Below, one piece after another: positions 9,401-18,348 of a stretch of DNA of 44,748 nucleotides. The translations under genes were made by a program, and so were the position numbers. The first letter of the stretch is position 1, and every line of letters starts with the position of its first letter. The DNA lies in the NCBI GenBank assembly GCA_009746045.1, contig RPFO01001828.1, positions 1 through 44,748 of the forward strand, written 5' to 3'. The notes below the pieces were generated by a model. The model was given only the letters and a program-made list of their open reading frames with translations. It had not been told where the DNA came from and made no database searches. The stretch comes from Mesostigma viride (Eukaryota; Streptophyta; Mesostigmatophyceae; Mesostigmatales; Mesostigmataceae).

Positions 9401-12400
9401 TTCGTCTGCCACGTGGTCACGGTGAATATCGCGTAGTACGCGCCGTCCACGGGCGTGTCCAGGTGATTCTCTTTCAGCTCCGCGTTCAAGTAGAGAGTCG
9501 AGTTCCTTATGCTGGCGTCCGCGTACTCGTACTCGAACCAGAAGGCCTTGGTGAGTTTGTAGCCGTACTCGTTGGAGGTGGCCGTCGGGTCGTGCACTCC
9601 GATGAGCGCGGCGATGTCGGTCTCCTGCACGGCGCCGCCGAAGTCCACGCGGACGTCGACCTTCGAATGCGTCTCCTTGTCCGCGGACCCCGAGTAGCCG
9701 GACGCGGCACGATCCAAGAACGTCACGCTCTTGATCTTGTCGGCCTCGAGGTTCGGCAGGATGAAGGAAGCGGACGCCTCGGGAGGGATGTAAGGCACGT
9801 TGCCGGCCGTCGGGGTGGTCGTCCGGAAGAACAGGCTCCCTTGCGTGTATCCAGCCGCGTAGAAGGGAGACACGTCGGCCGTCACCACGAAGAACGTGTC
9901 CGTCTGTTCCGACACGACGATTTCGGGGGGCGCCAGCGTGGTCGCGGGGATCACTTCCCGGTTCGCGTTCCGATAGTGAAGTTCGTAGTATTGGTCTTTC
10001 AACTCGTCGTCCGCGTGCAAGTATCCCAGGGACATGGTGCACCGGAATTCGGCCTGGAGCGACGTCGCGAAGTCGGCGGGGGTGAAAACGGCGATCTCTC
10101 TGTGCGCGCTCGCGATGTCGGTTTCCGACAACGCCGCGGATATGACGCCCGCCGACGCCACCGCGAAAATGGTCCCCGCGTCGGGGATCTGCTTGACGCC
10201 TTCGTCCGCTGTCAAAGTGGTCTCCGCGGTGTCCTTGACCACGATGCGGAGAGAGGACGCGAACCCGGCGGGCAGAGGTTGCGGGTTGTTCCCCGCGAGC
10301 AGTTCCAAGAAGAAGCGGATCGTGTCGCCCTCGATCGCGGGCGGTTCGACGGACCACTTGCCGCGATCGTACGCGACGTAACTCGCCGAGTTGCGGTATT
10401 CGATCGTCAGCAGGGATTTGAGCGCCTCCGCGGACAGTTCCGTCTGATCCAGCACGCCGTTGAATTTCAGAGAGACGAGGTACGAAGAGTTTCCGAGGGT
10501 CTCGGTCCGTCGCGCGATGGCCGAGTTGGTCTGGTCCACGAGCAGTCGAGTCGCGCTCGTCAGCGTGACGGATTGGGTCACCTTGGGTAACTCGAACCGG
10601 GCCGTCTGATCGGACGTGACCAGCAGGGGGTTGTCGTCCGCGTTCACGAAGTCGAACACGAGATCGAACGAGGTCACGGGGGTGTTGCGCGCCCAGTTCA
10701 GGACGGACAGGTCTGTGATCGTGAAGTCGAACCGGTTTTGCGTGCACGAGACGGTGTAGTCGTTGTACCTCGTGTTGCTTGTCAACCCGCGGGTGTAATT
10801 TCGTTGGAATCGGTACAGCTGGCGACCGTCGGGAGCGAAGGCGCGGATGAACACGTGGGTGGCCAACCTCTCATCGAGAGGCACCAACTGGTAAAACGAG
10901 ACGTCGCTGCGTCGGGGCGTGAAAGAGAGCCTGACGCTCTGTGGCGTCGAGTCGGTCGCGGGCGTGTCCGTGACGTCCGCGATCACGTCATGGGGTCGAT
11001 TCGTGCGATACACTTCGACCGCCGTCTTGCCGCCGAAGAACGTGATCCCGTCCACCGCTTGGATGGGTCGGTCCGGTCCTCCCACCGCGATGGTGATGGT
11101 CCCTTCGCTCGTCGTGAACAGGCCCGTGAGGACGATCCCCATTTTGTACTTGTTGGCGCCCGATATGGACATCTGCGTGAGTCGAGACGCGCCGCCGCTC
11201 GTCACGGAATTGCGATCCACGACCGTCATGGACCCCTGGACCCCGCTCACCGTCACCAACACGCGGTCGAGTCCCATCGCGTAGTCGCCGGTCGTCTTGT
11301 ACGCGGACGGAAACGTGATTTCCGCGGACATGGTCGTGTCGTACGCGTCGTCGCGACTCACGACGATGGACGTGATCGGGCCGCCTTCCATGCCGCCCTC
11401 GAGAGCCGAGATTCGCTGGTTGATGGAATCGTAGCCCGCGAGAGAAGAGATGCTCCCGTCGAACAAGGTGTTGTTCACGCGCGCCGTGTTGCATCGGAGT
11501 GTGTCCGTCTTGACGCCTCCTGCCACTTGCACCGTTTCCCAGACGAAGGGGCTTGGTCGCCGAAATCTCCGAACCGGTATCCCACTTTCCCGCGGTTGTA
11601 CAGCGTTCCGTTGATCTTGACGGTCGCCTTCTCCTCGCGGTACACGGGCTTGTCCCCGGACGCGGTCGTCCTGGACGCGCTCAGAGTGTACGTCCGTCGA
11701 ACTCGCGCAGGACCGTCTCGTCGTCCCCGTCCACGTGGAAATAGGCCGTGTCCAGATTGAGACCGCCGCGCACGAAAACGCGCGACTTGGCGGCCGGGAT
11801 GGTGGCGACCATCGTGGCGGTTGGGGGACGAACGCGACGCGGTCGTTCGTGTTGGACGAGTACCTCCACGTGATCGCGCCGGGAGTGGAAGACAGGTCGA
11901 ACGGACGGTACAAGGACGACGCCAGGTCCGTGGACAGATCGGTCTGTTGGACGGTGCGGGTGGCGAACACGGCGTCGGCCACCTCGGGCATCTTGAGTTT
12001 CGCGGGCGTGACGGCGCCGTCCGCGATCTTGGCGGTCGCCACGGCCGAGTCGGACAACTGGGTCGTTCCGACGCTCCCCGCGGACAAGACCGCTGTCCGG
12101 ACGTCGGAGACGTTCAGACGGTTGGAACGGATCTTGTCCTCCTCGTTGGTCGAAATCTTCGCGTTCGTGATCGCGCCGTCCGATATCGCGGACGTCGGGA
12201 TCGTCCCGGTGGCCAGCTTGGCCGCAGTCACCGCCCCGTCCGCCAGCTTGGCGGTCGTGACGGAGGCGGCGGCGAGTTTGTCCGTCGTCACCGCGTCCGC
12301 TGCGAGTTTGGCGGCCGTCGCGGACCCGGACGCGAGTTTGTCCGCCGTGACGGCTCCGGTCGCCAGCTTGGCGGACGTGACGGCGGCGTCGGCGATTTGG

Positions 12401-13262
12401 GCGGTCGCGATCGAACCGTCGGCCGGTGCGACGCCGGCGACTTGTCCGGCCAGCGCGGCCGAGACGGACGGGATGTCCAGGAGGTCAGCCGTGATCGTGC
12501 CGGCGCGGATCTTGGCGGCCGTGACGGCGCTCGCCGCGATCTTCGCCTCCGTGACCGCCTCGTTCGCGAGGTTGGTCGTGGCCACTTCCGTCAGTTGGGC
12601 CAGTCCTCCGAGGTCGGGCTTGCCCCGGATCTGGTCCCAGTGCCCCTTGAACTGGACGCCCGTCGAGTCGTCGGCGAACTGGATGTAGTCCACGGACGCG
12701 CCGCCGGTCACGCTCAGACGCACGTTCCGCGACGGGGCGGTGGCGGATCCCAACACGAGGCCGTCGCCCGCGGCGCCGCCGAAGAACCTGCTCCCGCCCG
12801 CCCCTGTATCAACGTGACATGCGGCAAGAACGGCTTTTCGGCCAATGCGGCGTAGGTCCCGTCGAACCTCTGCGCCTTCGGAAACCGGAGCCAGTCCGTG
12901 TCGAGTCCGCCGCGGACGTACACCGCCCCCGCCAACGCGTTCGACGGAGGCGTCTCGTTCGCGGCCAGGAACACCACTCTCTTCGCTGGGTCGGACGGGT
13001 ACATCCACGTAATGCCTCCCGTCGTCGCGCTCGTGAACACGCTCGTGTTCAGCTTGGTTTTCAACGCCGCGTCCAGTTTGCTTTCGGTGATGCTGCCGTC
13101 CGTGATGGTCGTCCCGCCGGAATACGACACGCCGTTGATCATCAGGGACGGGGATTCGAATTGGAGTCGCGGGGTGGTCAGTCGGATGCTTTCTCGCGAC
13201 GTCAGCGTCAGGATGCCCGTGTCGGAACGGACTTTACGCGCAATGATCTCGTTCAGAGACAT
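6419..13262 (-). CDS. Giant fibre/adhesin-like protein (~2,280 aa), frame-broken
   Basis: One continuous coding region from ATG at 13262 to the stop at 6419, read in changing frames: switches near 12795, 11830, 11690, 11540, 9165, 8820 and 7450. The N-terminal ~170 residues contain a module ITWMYPSD...RVVFLA...VYVRGGLDTDW. Then comes a run of ~10-residue repeats (AVTxAKLAxG), as in trimeric phage tail fibres. A second copy of the first module follows (ITWRYSSN...RVAFVP...VFVRGGLNLD). The remaining ~1,800 residues are a string of beta-rich domains of 150-300 residues with 'VTVTFP', 'FxLTATF' type strands. Inferred role: host-attachment fibre or adhesin of the virion. No catalytic site is visible. 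Confidence 0.65.
12005..12570 (-). repeat. Decapeptide (30-bp) fibre repeats AVTxAKLAxG
   Basis: Within the giant fibre gene, about 15 ten-residue units follow the pattern (A/S)-(V/I)-T-x-(A/D)-K-(L/I)-A-x-(G/D), for example AVTSAKLATG, AVTADKLASG, SVTTAKLADG. They are most regular around 12185-12395 and interrupted near 12420-12500. At DNA level they appear as repeated GCCAGCTTGGC and GCGAGTTTG blocks. Such repeats form extended trimeric stalks in phage fibres; that role here is inferred. Confidence 0.75.
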
Positions 13263-13371
13263 CGCGACGTCTTTTCTATCTCTTACCCGGCACAAAAAAA
13301 ACGTCTGCGCGCCGCGTTCTCCGCGACCGCTTTATATTCCGCGCATCTAGTTGTAGATCGCGACCGAGGAG
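13263..13371. promoter_or_regulatory. Divergent promoter region
   Basis: A 109-bp gap between the fibre gene start (13262, minus) and the plus gene at 13372. It contains an A8 run (near 13293-13302) and CTTTATATTCC around 13330-13340, a likely TATA element for the plus-strand gene about 40 bp from its ATG. Confidence 0.4.
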
Positions 13372-14800
13372 ATGTCCACGCGTCTTATGGACGTGGAGGT
13401 CGAAGACGAGGCGGATTACGCCACGGAGTCCGCGCCGGCCGTCCGCGGCGGGTTTCTAGACGCCGTCGATCTCGTGGACGAGGACGATAACCCCGTGGAA
13501 ACGCGCGCGTTGCCGGACCCCTCGCAATTCCGTTCGACCGATCGGCCCGCGGCCGGGTCGGGCGCGTACGCCTCCGCGGGGCGCAAAGCGAGATCGGGCG
13601 CGAACGCCAGGACCGGTCCGCGCGCGGAGCCCAAGGAGGCGGCTCTGGAGATGCTCGCGAACCCGCGCAAGCACCGCTCGGTCTTCGCGCCGCCGCCCGA
13701 GCCTCGTGAAGACCCGCCGATTTCCCGAGACCGGCGGGACGATTTCGAGTTCGACGATTTCGACGAGGACGGGGGCGGGGAGGATCTGTACGGCGACGAC
13801 GACGACGGGTTCGACGACGGAGATGACGGATACGTGGATGACGTGCCGCGTCCGAGCGCGAGCGAGATCCACGCGCGGAAGGTGGATCTCCTCCACAAGA
13901 TGCACCGGATGAAGGACAAGGGGATCGTGGTCGGCGATTTCACGATGCGGTCCAACCTGGACGAGATGCAGTTCGAGTACGACAAGGTCATGCACGCGCT
14001 CGAGGTGCGCAACGCCATCCAGACGATGCGCCAGATCCTGATCGCCGGGACGAGCGCGGCCCAGTTCCTGAACTCGCGGTACGACCCGTTCGGACTCAAG
14101 CTGGACGGGTGGTCCGAATCCGTCATGAGCAACGTGGCGGATTACGACAACGTGTTCGAACGGCTGTACGAGAAGCACAAGAACAAGGTGTCCGTCGCGC
14201 CGGAGATCCAGTTGCTGTTCATGCTCGGCGGGTCGGCCATGATGTTCCACATGTCCGCGTCGTTCGCGAACTCGGACTGCCCTCCATGAGCGAGATCGCG
14301 AAGACGGACCCCGAGCTCATGAAATCGCTTCTGAAAGTCATGATGGCCAGGAACGAGGGACCCATCGCCGTCGGGTCCGCGGGTCGCCCGCAGCAACCCC
14401 CGCGGGGGCGGGAGGACAGGACCGGCCGCCGTCCGCGCAAGGCCGGGCGAGAGGGGACGCGCCGTACGTCATGAAGGGGCCCTCCTTGGGAGGGTTCGCG
14501 ATCGGGTCGATGATGCCTCCCGTGCCCGTGGCCCCTCGCGCCCCGCCCCCGCCCCCGCCCGATATGGACCAGCTCGTCCACGAGGCCATGAGTCCGATGG
14601 CGCGGCCCGAGATGGCCGTCATCGACATCTACGATGACGACGGCGAGAGCGTCGCGGACAGTTTCGCGGGCGTCGGCGGGTCGGCCGACGCGTCGGGCGG
14701 CGGAGATCTCCGCACGGTCCAGGTGACGGACAAGAAGTCGAGGAGGAGAGGCGGCAAGAAGAAGGACGCAGACGCGAACAAACTGGTTCTGGACATCTGA
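13372..14800 (+). CDS. Conserved giant-virus acidic protein (DUF5767-like)
   Basis: About 475 residues. The N-terminal third is acidic and disordered (runs of D and E at ~125-150). The core at ~165-305 carries ARKVDLLHKMHRMKDKG, FLNSRYDPFGLKLDGWSESV, DYDNVFERLYEKHKNK and LLFMLGGSAMMFHMS. This is a highly recognisable family found across large eukaryotic DNA viruses (DUF5767-like, from memory), whose function I do not know. The C-terminal part has a proline-rich linker and a basic Arg/Lys tail. Frames change near 14283, where the first frame stops at 14289 but SEIAKTDPELMKSLLK continues in the next, and again near 14395 at a C5/G5 run. The final frame ends at 14800. Confidence 0.75.
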
Positions 14801-14904
14801 TCGACCGACCCCTCGTCGGATTCGCCGCGCCGACCGATCCGGATCGAGGACCGAGTATTTCCTTTCCATTTCTTGGGATCGGTGAGTGGTTCGTCTCGCA
14901 ACTC

Positions 14905-15123
14905 ATGAGACTCCCCCGCATCAAGAATCGCCGGGCGTCCGGGACGTCCAGGATGTCCGAGGCGACGTCGAGGACGTCCGACGCGTCCGATTCGGGCATG
15001 GGGGATTTCGCGGCTCTCCCCCCGGACGTGCTGAACATGATCACGGAACGCGTCGCGGACCACGGGGTGGGCCACGCGTTGGCGCTCGCGTCCGTGTCCA
15101 AGTCCATGCACGCCTATATATAA
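14905..15123 (+). CDS. Minimal F-box protein (72 aa)
   Basis: Residues ~38-70 read ALPPDVLNMITERVADHG, then LALASVSKSMHAYI, the F-box signature (LPxDVLxxI...L...VSKxM). In eukaryotes F-box segments bind Skp1 and bring substrates to SCF ubiquitin ligases. Nothing follows the box: the protein stops at once, so it has no substrate-binding repeats and may act as a decoy or adaptor. The stop TAA (15121-15123) is part of the first copy of a 13-bp TATA repeat that serves the next gene. Start choices are 14905, 14953 or 14998; the earliest gives a Ser/Arg-rich leader. Either a truncated gene or a deliberately short protein. Confidence 0.55.
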   Translation: MRLPRIKNRRASGTSRMSEATSRTSDASDSGMGDFAALPPDVLNMITERVADHGVGHALALASVSKSMHAYI

Positions 15124-15150
15124 CGCCTATATATAACGCCTATATATAAA
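15111..15150 (+). promoter_or_regulatory. Triple 13-bp TATA repeat directly before an ATG
   Basis: Three head-to-tail copies of CGCCTATATATAA at 15111-15123, 15124-15136 and 15137-15150 (the last with one extra A), immediately followed by the ATG at 15151. It is probably a multiplied core promoter. The first copy doubles as the last codons and the stop of the upstream F-box gene. Confidence 0.7.
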
Positions 15151-15669
15151 ATGGCTCCTTCACCCGTCGTGCCCTACGCGTACGGCCACGGCGATAACCT
15201 CGCCCCTTTCATGGGCGGAGTGTCCACCTCCGTGTACCGCACGGGCGACGACGATCTGTCCAGGGAGATGTACCCCCTCTTCGCCCGACTCATGGCGATG
15301 GACAACCTGCGCGACGTCGCGGAATCCGTCTTGCGAGAGTGGGACGTCAAGATCCCGCTCGAGAAAGTCGCGTCCGTGGCCCGGGAGGTGTACTCGGAAA
15401 GATCCGACGCCACGTTCCTGGAGAGGCGCGCCGTCCATTTGAGGGACACGTCGCATCTGGCGGAATTGCTGCGGTCCCTGAACCAGGACGTGAGGCGCAG
15501 GCTCGGCACCGCCGCGTCCGTCTGGAGCAACTCCGAGGATTACGAGCGATACGCCCGCGTCTTCCTGGGAGACGAGCAGCCCAACAACGCGGCGATCCCG
15601 TGGTGGGAGTTCACCAGTTCGAATCCGCGGAAAGACGCCCTCTATCACACCGACAACATCCTCGTGTGA
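15151..15669 (+). CDS. Hypothetical protein (172 aa)
   Basis: I do not recognise this gene. The start ATG at 15151 directly abuts the triple TATA repeat, so the mRNA leader must be very short or transcription starts upstream in an earlier TATA copy. The protein is soluble-looking and mainly helical: a short Pro/Gly/Tyr-rich N terminus, then amphipathic helices (MYPLFARLMAMDNLRDVAES, LAELLRSLNQDVRRRLG) and an aromatic C-terminal end (IPWWEFTSS). No cysteine cluster, membrane segment or nucleotide-binding motif is present. The frame is intact. The unusual promoter hints at strong or specially timed expression. Confidence 0.7.
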   Translation: MAPSPVVPYAYGHGDNLAPFMGGVSTSVYRTGDDDLSREMYPLFARLMAMDNLRDVAESVLREWDVKIPLEKVASVAREVYSERSDATFLERRAVHLRDTSHLAELLRSLNQDVRRRLGTAASVWSNSEDYERYARVFLGDEQPNNAAIPWWEFTSSNPRKDALYHTDNILV

Positions 15670-15734
15670 CGGTATCGACGCGGTTCGTTTCCGGGAGGAG
15701 GGAAATTTTCGACGGTAATGGTATCAAGTCACCG

Positions 15735-16430
15735 ATGTCGACGGACGAGACACCGAGCGCCAAGAGCAAGATCGTGGACGTGTCCGTGGGCGCCCCCATC
15801 GTGCTCACGGAGAGCGAGCACGAGGCGTTCCAGAGGACCGGAGTCATGCCGGACGGGTCCGCGTCCACCGTCCCCGCGCCCGTCCCGAGTTCGCCGTCCG
15901 ACGACCGAGTCGTGACGGGCGACTCGACCGCGTCCGGCGCGGCGCGCGCGACTGAGGCCAAGGCGGATCCCGAGGAGGCGCGGGTCAAGGGCCAGCAGCT
16001 GGCCGTCGTGTCCTTCGTGGCCCCGCCCAGGAGCAACCACCTGGCGATCAAGATCCGCGGGGTGTTCGACGACCAGAAGGACGCGGAGGAGCACGCGCGC
16101 AACCTCATGAAGATCGACCCCGACTTCGACATATGCGTCGTGTCCATGTACAATTGGATCGTGTTGCCCCTCCCCGACGACCTGATGGCGGAGATCGAGC
16201 ACAAGTACGTGGACGAGCGTCTGCAGAAAATCATGACCGGTTACCACGAGCAGAAGGAGCGCGTGAAGGAGTACAACATGCAGCGAATCAGGGAGGCGAA
16301 GGAGCTGGGCGCGAGAGGCGAGGCCGGTTCGCCGCAACCCGGCGCCGTGCCGACGGAGGTCCGTCTCCTAGAAGGAGGCGGCGAGGACGTCGTGGCGGAT
16401 GCGCCGACGGATCTGGCCACCTCTTCGTGA
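15735..16430 (+). CDS. Conserved giant-virus KIRGVF protein (DUF5832-like)
   Basis: 231 residues from ATG 15735. After a disordered Ser/Pro/Thr-rich N terminus, the conserved core at ~88-180 reads GQQLAVVSFVAPP, LAIKIRGVFDDQKDAEEHA, FDICVVSMYNWIVLPLPDD and a helical HKYVDERLQKIMTGYHEQKE. The combination 'VSF..P ... KIRGVF ... EA..A ... FDI.V...W..LP' marks a family shared by large eukaryotic DNA viruses (DUF5832-like, from memory). Its function is unknown to me; a virion or early cytoplasmic role is possible. The frame is intact. It lies 65 bp after the previous plus-strand gene, with GGTATC and AATTTTC stretches but no clear TATA box. Confidence 0.75.
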   Translation: MSTDETPSAKSKIVDVSVGAPIVLTESEHEAFQRTGVMPDGSASTVPAPVPSSPSDDRVVTGDSTASGAARATEAKADPEEARVKGQQLAVVSFVAPPRSNHLAIKIRGVFDDQKDAEEHARNLMKIDPDFDICVVSMYNWIVLPLPDDLMAEIEHKYVDERLQKIMTGYHEQKERVKEYNMQRIREAKELGARGEAGSPQPGAVPTEVRLLEGGGEDVVADAPTDLATSS

Positions 16431-16454
16431 GTCGGCGGATCTAGTCATCGTACG

Positions 16455-16518
16455 GTCTGCTGTGGGGATCGAACCCACCGCGACCCCTCGCGGGGTCGCT
16501 CGGCCGACCCGAGCAGAC
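16455..16518 (-). tRNA. Compact 64-nt tRNA-like element
   Basis: On the minus strand, a perfect 7-bp acceptor stem (GTCTGCT with AGCAGAC) encloses a perfect T-arm: stem GTGGG/CCCAC around loop TTCGATC. A Pol III B-box match (GGTTCGATCCC) and an A-box-like TCGGCCGAGCGA are present. Only 33 nt lie between acceptor and T-arm, too few for normal D and anticodon arms. They fold instead into competing hairpins (GGGTCG/CGACCC or GCGACCCC/GGGGTCGC), so no anticodon can be assigned. It is either a degenerate tRNA or a small tRNA-like RNA. No CCA is encoded and no T4 terminator follows. Confidence 0.5.
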
Positions 16519-16741
16519 GAAGGGGTGGGCGGGTGCCCGGGAAAGAAGGACAGAGACACGCAAGGACGAAGAAACAAGGAGAAGATCGAGAGAGATCGCG
16601 GGACGCGGACGGAGACCCGCCCCGGACTCGAGTTAGTAGCGATAGACAGATCGTCGGACGGAGCGTTCGTTCGCGGCGGCTACATAATCCATGCCATGTG
16701 CGAGGCTAGACTGTTCGCGGTCTGCTACCCTATCACGCACG

Positions 16742-17170
16742 ATGAACGAGGACAAACGCGAAGAAGAGGTCATGGCGGTGATCACGAAGGCGACTCTTTC
16801 GCCAAAGGCGGGCGGTTTTTCGATCCCCCTGTCTACCACGTGGGAATGGCTGGGCTACGCGAATCGTTCGGAAGCGTCCGCGACCGCGAAACGGGTCCTG
16901 CAACGGGGTCTGGAGTTCGTCAAGATCAAGGTCCGCGACGGCGCGGATTCGGACATCTGGCTGAACAAAGAGGGGTTCAAGAATCTGGCTATGGCGAGCA
17001 ACACGGAAACGGGACGGAGAGCCCGCTGGTACTTCCTAGCGGTCGAAAGGACCCTGCACGAAATCGCTCAAGAGGAAACCATTCAGAGGGTGATGACGGC
17101 TATATCGGCGTCTAAGGACCTCGAAGACAGAGTGAGACGGATGGAGGAGAGACTGGCGTCGGTTTTGTGA
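16742..17170 (+). CDS. MSV199/KilA-type DNA-binding protein
   Basis: 142 residues from ATG 16742; an in-frame ATG at 16691 gives a less natural Cys-rich extension. Residues ~12-100 carry FSIPLSTTWEWLGYANRSEA, KRVLQRGLEFVKIKVRDGAD, IWLNKEGFKNLAMASNTETG and RARWYFLAVERTLHEIA. This matches the MSV199/phage-antirepressor-like domain that is common, often in multiple copies, in large DNA viruses and in phages, and is thought to bind DNA. The C-terminal 40 residues form a charged helix, probably a coiled coil (DLEDRVRRMEERLAS). The frame is intact. Its neighbour, a tRNA-like element on the other strand, is a familiar setting for mobile gene families, but that link is inference. Confidence 0.75.
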   Translation: MNEDKREEEVMAVITKATLSPKAGGFSIPLSTTWEWLGYANRSEASATAKRVLQRGLEFVKIKVRDGADSDIWLNKEGFKNLAMASNTETGRRARWYFLAVERTLHEIAQEETIQRVMTAISASKDLEDRVRRMEERLASVL

Positions 17171-17184
17171 CGGCCCATGGTTCG

Positions 17185-17211
17185 TTTCATTCCATGAATC
17201 ATTTAATGAAA
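17185..17211. terminator. Hairpin after the MSV199 gene
   Basis: TTTCATT (17185-17191) pairs with AATGAAA (17205-17211), and the 13-nt loop contains a further ATGA/TCAT pairing. It lies 15 bp past the stop at 17170 in a convergent gap (17171-17406) that holds no gene I can support. It resembles the other 3' hairpins but lacks AATAAA. Confidence 0.35.
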
Positions 17212-17406
17212 GATCCCATTACCTTAACTGTCCTACCGTTTCATTGCACGGCTCCACGTTATGGAAGTGTCGACGTCATCGGACGGACGGTAGACCTACG
17301 TGAGGAAGGCGGACTGGCCGCCTGGTGAAGGATTTCTGTATACCTATAGCCCCAGTTTTTCTTTCGTCTCATTGGAACGCACTCGATCGGACCGCGGACG
17401 ATCCGA

Positions 17407-17661
17407 TCACGAAATCAGGTTGTTGGCCGCGGCGAAACCCTCGCCTCCCGCCTCGCCTCCCGCGAACGCCCCGGCGCCGCCTCCGGACGCGTATCTCCGG
17501 TACACGAAGAACCCGCCCACGAGGACGGCCGCGAGCCCGGCCAGGAACAGGGGAGATTCGTACACGGGGCGAGGGTCGGTGCGTCTCCGGTCGGACGGCA
17601 CGCACATCGTCGTCTTGGTCATCGGCACCTCGTTGGTCTGGTTCATGATAGGGAACGCCAT
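17407..17661 (-). CDS. Small single-pass membrane protein (84 aa)
   Basis: The start ATG at 17661 reads MAFPIMNQTNEVPMTK. A polar N terminus of about 37 residues is followed by a strong hydrophobic segment (LFLAGLAAVLVGGFFVYRRY, ~39-58) with a basic stop-transfer end, then a Gly/Ala-rich tail. This is the layout of small inner-membrane or envelope proteins of large DNA viruses. No signal peptide cleavage site is evident. It lies 24 bp downstream of a minus-strand gene and may share its transcript. Function unknown. Confidence 0.7.
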   Translation of the reverse strand: MAFPIMNQTNEVPMTKTTMCVPSDRRRTDPRPVYESPLFLAGLAAVLVGGFFVYRRYASGGGAGAFAGGEAGGEGFAAANNLIS

Positions 17662-17685
17662 CGTCGTCGGCGCGGGCGTCTTTAC

Positions 17686-18285
17686 CTATCCCGCAGAAAA
17701 ATTAGCGGGGAGGAGAACGTGCACGGTTTGGAGAGGCGCCGAGGCCGGATTCGGCGCCCACGGACATTCGCGAGCGCATTGACACGTGTCCACACACCCA
17801 CCGACGGGCATGTACGGTTTGTCGCATTGGCGGCACCGAAAGGCGCGCGGGATCACGAATACCGAGGGTTCGCGACACAGCACGCGGACCCACGCGTCCT
17901 TGGCGAAATCGTGCATGATGTACACGTCGTCCGCCGTGATGTCCAGCACCGCCGTCGGGAGATCGTCTCGGTCCCGCGTTTTCAGGAGGAGAACGTCGCC
18001 GGTCACGGCCCATTCCAGGATCCTCGAGGCGGTCGCGTTGACCGCGTTCGCGCCTTTTTTGGACGCGTACACCCCGATCGCGCGGTCGGACGGCTGCGTC
18101 AGGGCGGGTTTCAGTATCTCGCACAGCTCGGGGGCCGGGAGGAACCGTCGGATCTCCTGCCACGACCATCGCGAGGAGATCGCGACCCTGCCGGGCCTGC
18201 CGCGGCACGGGAGGAAGTACGCGTGCGTCACGGCGGATTCTTCGGCCGCCGTCGCCGGGGTCGCGGAACCCCCCTCGATCTCCAT
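17686..18285 (-). CDS. Hypothetical protein with C-terminal zinc-binding cluster
   Basis: 199 residues from ATG 18285. The first ~150 residues are mixed alpha/beta without a motif I recognise (SSRWSWQEIRRFLPAPEL, AVLDITADDVYIMHDFAKDA). Near the C terminus, FRCRQCDKPYMPVGGCVDTC followed by QCARECPW gives at least six closely spaced cysteines (~160-185), probably one or two zinc sites. Such a cluster could mediate protein or nucleic-acid contacts. The frame is intact. It is divergently arranged with the plus gene at 18349 across an AT-rich 63-bp gap with TATA-like elements for both. Function unknown. Confidence 0.65.
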   Translation of the reverse strand: MEIEGGSATPATAAEESAVTHAYFLPCRGRPGRVAISSRWSWQEIRRFLPAPELCEILKPALTQPSDRAIGVYASKKGANAVNATASRILEWAVTGDVLLLKTRDRDDLPTAVLDITADDVYIMHDFAKDAWVRVLCREPSVFVIPRAFRCRQCDKPYMPVGGCVDTCQCARECPWAPNPASAPLQTVHVLLPANFSAG

Positions 18286-18348
18286 GGGTCCTAATATAAC
18301 CGAGGATATAATAGATGTCCGCTGTCACTCGCCCGCGGCGATATCACC
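18286..18348. promoter_or_regulatory. Divergent promoter with TATA-like elements
   Basis: Between start codons at 18285 (minus) and 18349 (plus): TAATATAACC near 18291-18301 reads as GGTTATATTA toward the minus gene, and GGATATAATAG near 18304-18314 faces the plus gene about 35 bp from its ATG. Confidence 0.45.

Noticed and set aside
8357-10747. 796-codon minus-strand open frame within the fibre region
   Set aside because: Most of it is Arg/His/Gly/Pro-rich out-of-frame sequence; only the part around 8830-9170 carries fibre-like coding, as one frame segment of the giant fibre gene.
9154-12855. Long plus-strand open frames (9154-10590, 10738-11760, 11735-12855)
   Set aside because: All are antisense to the fibre gene, with shadow composition (Arg, Gly, His, Val runs).
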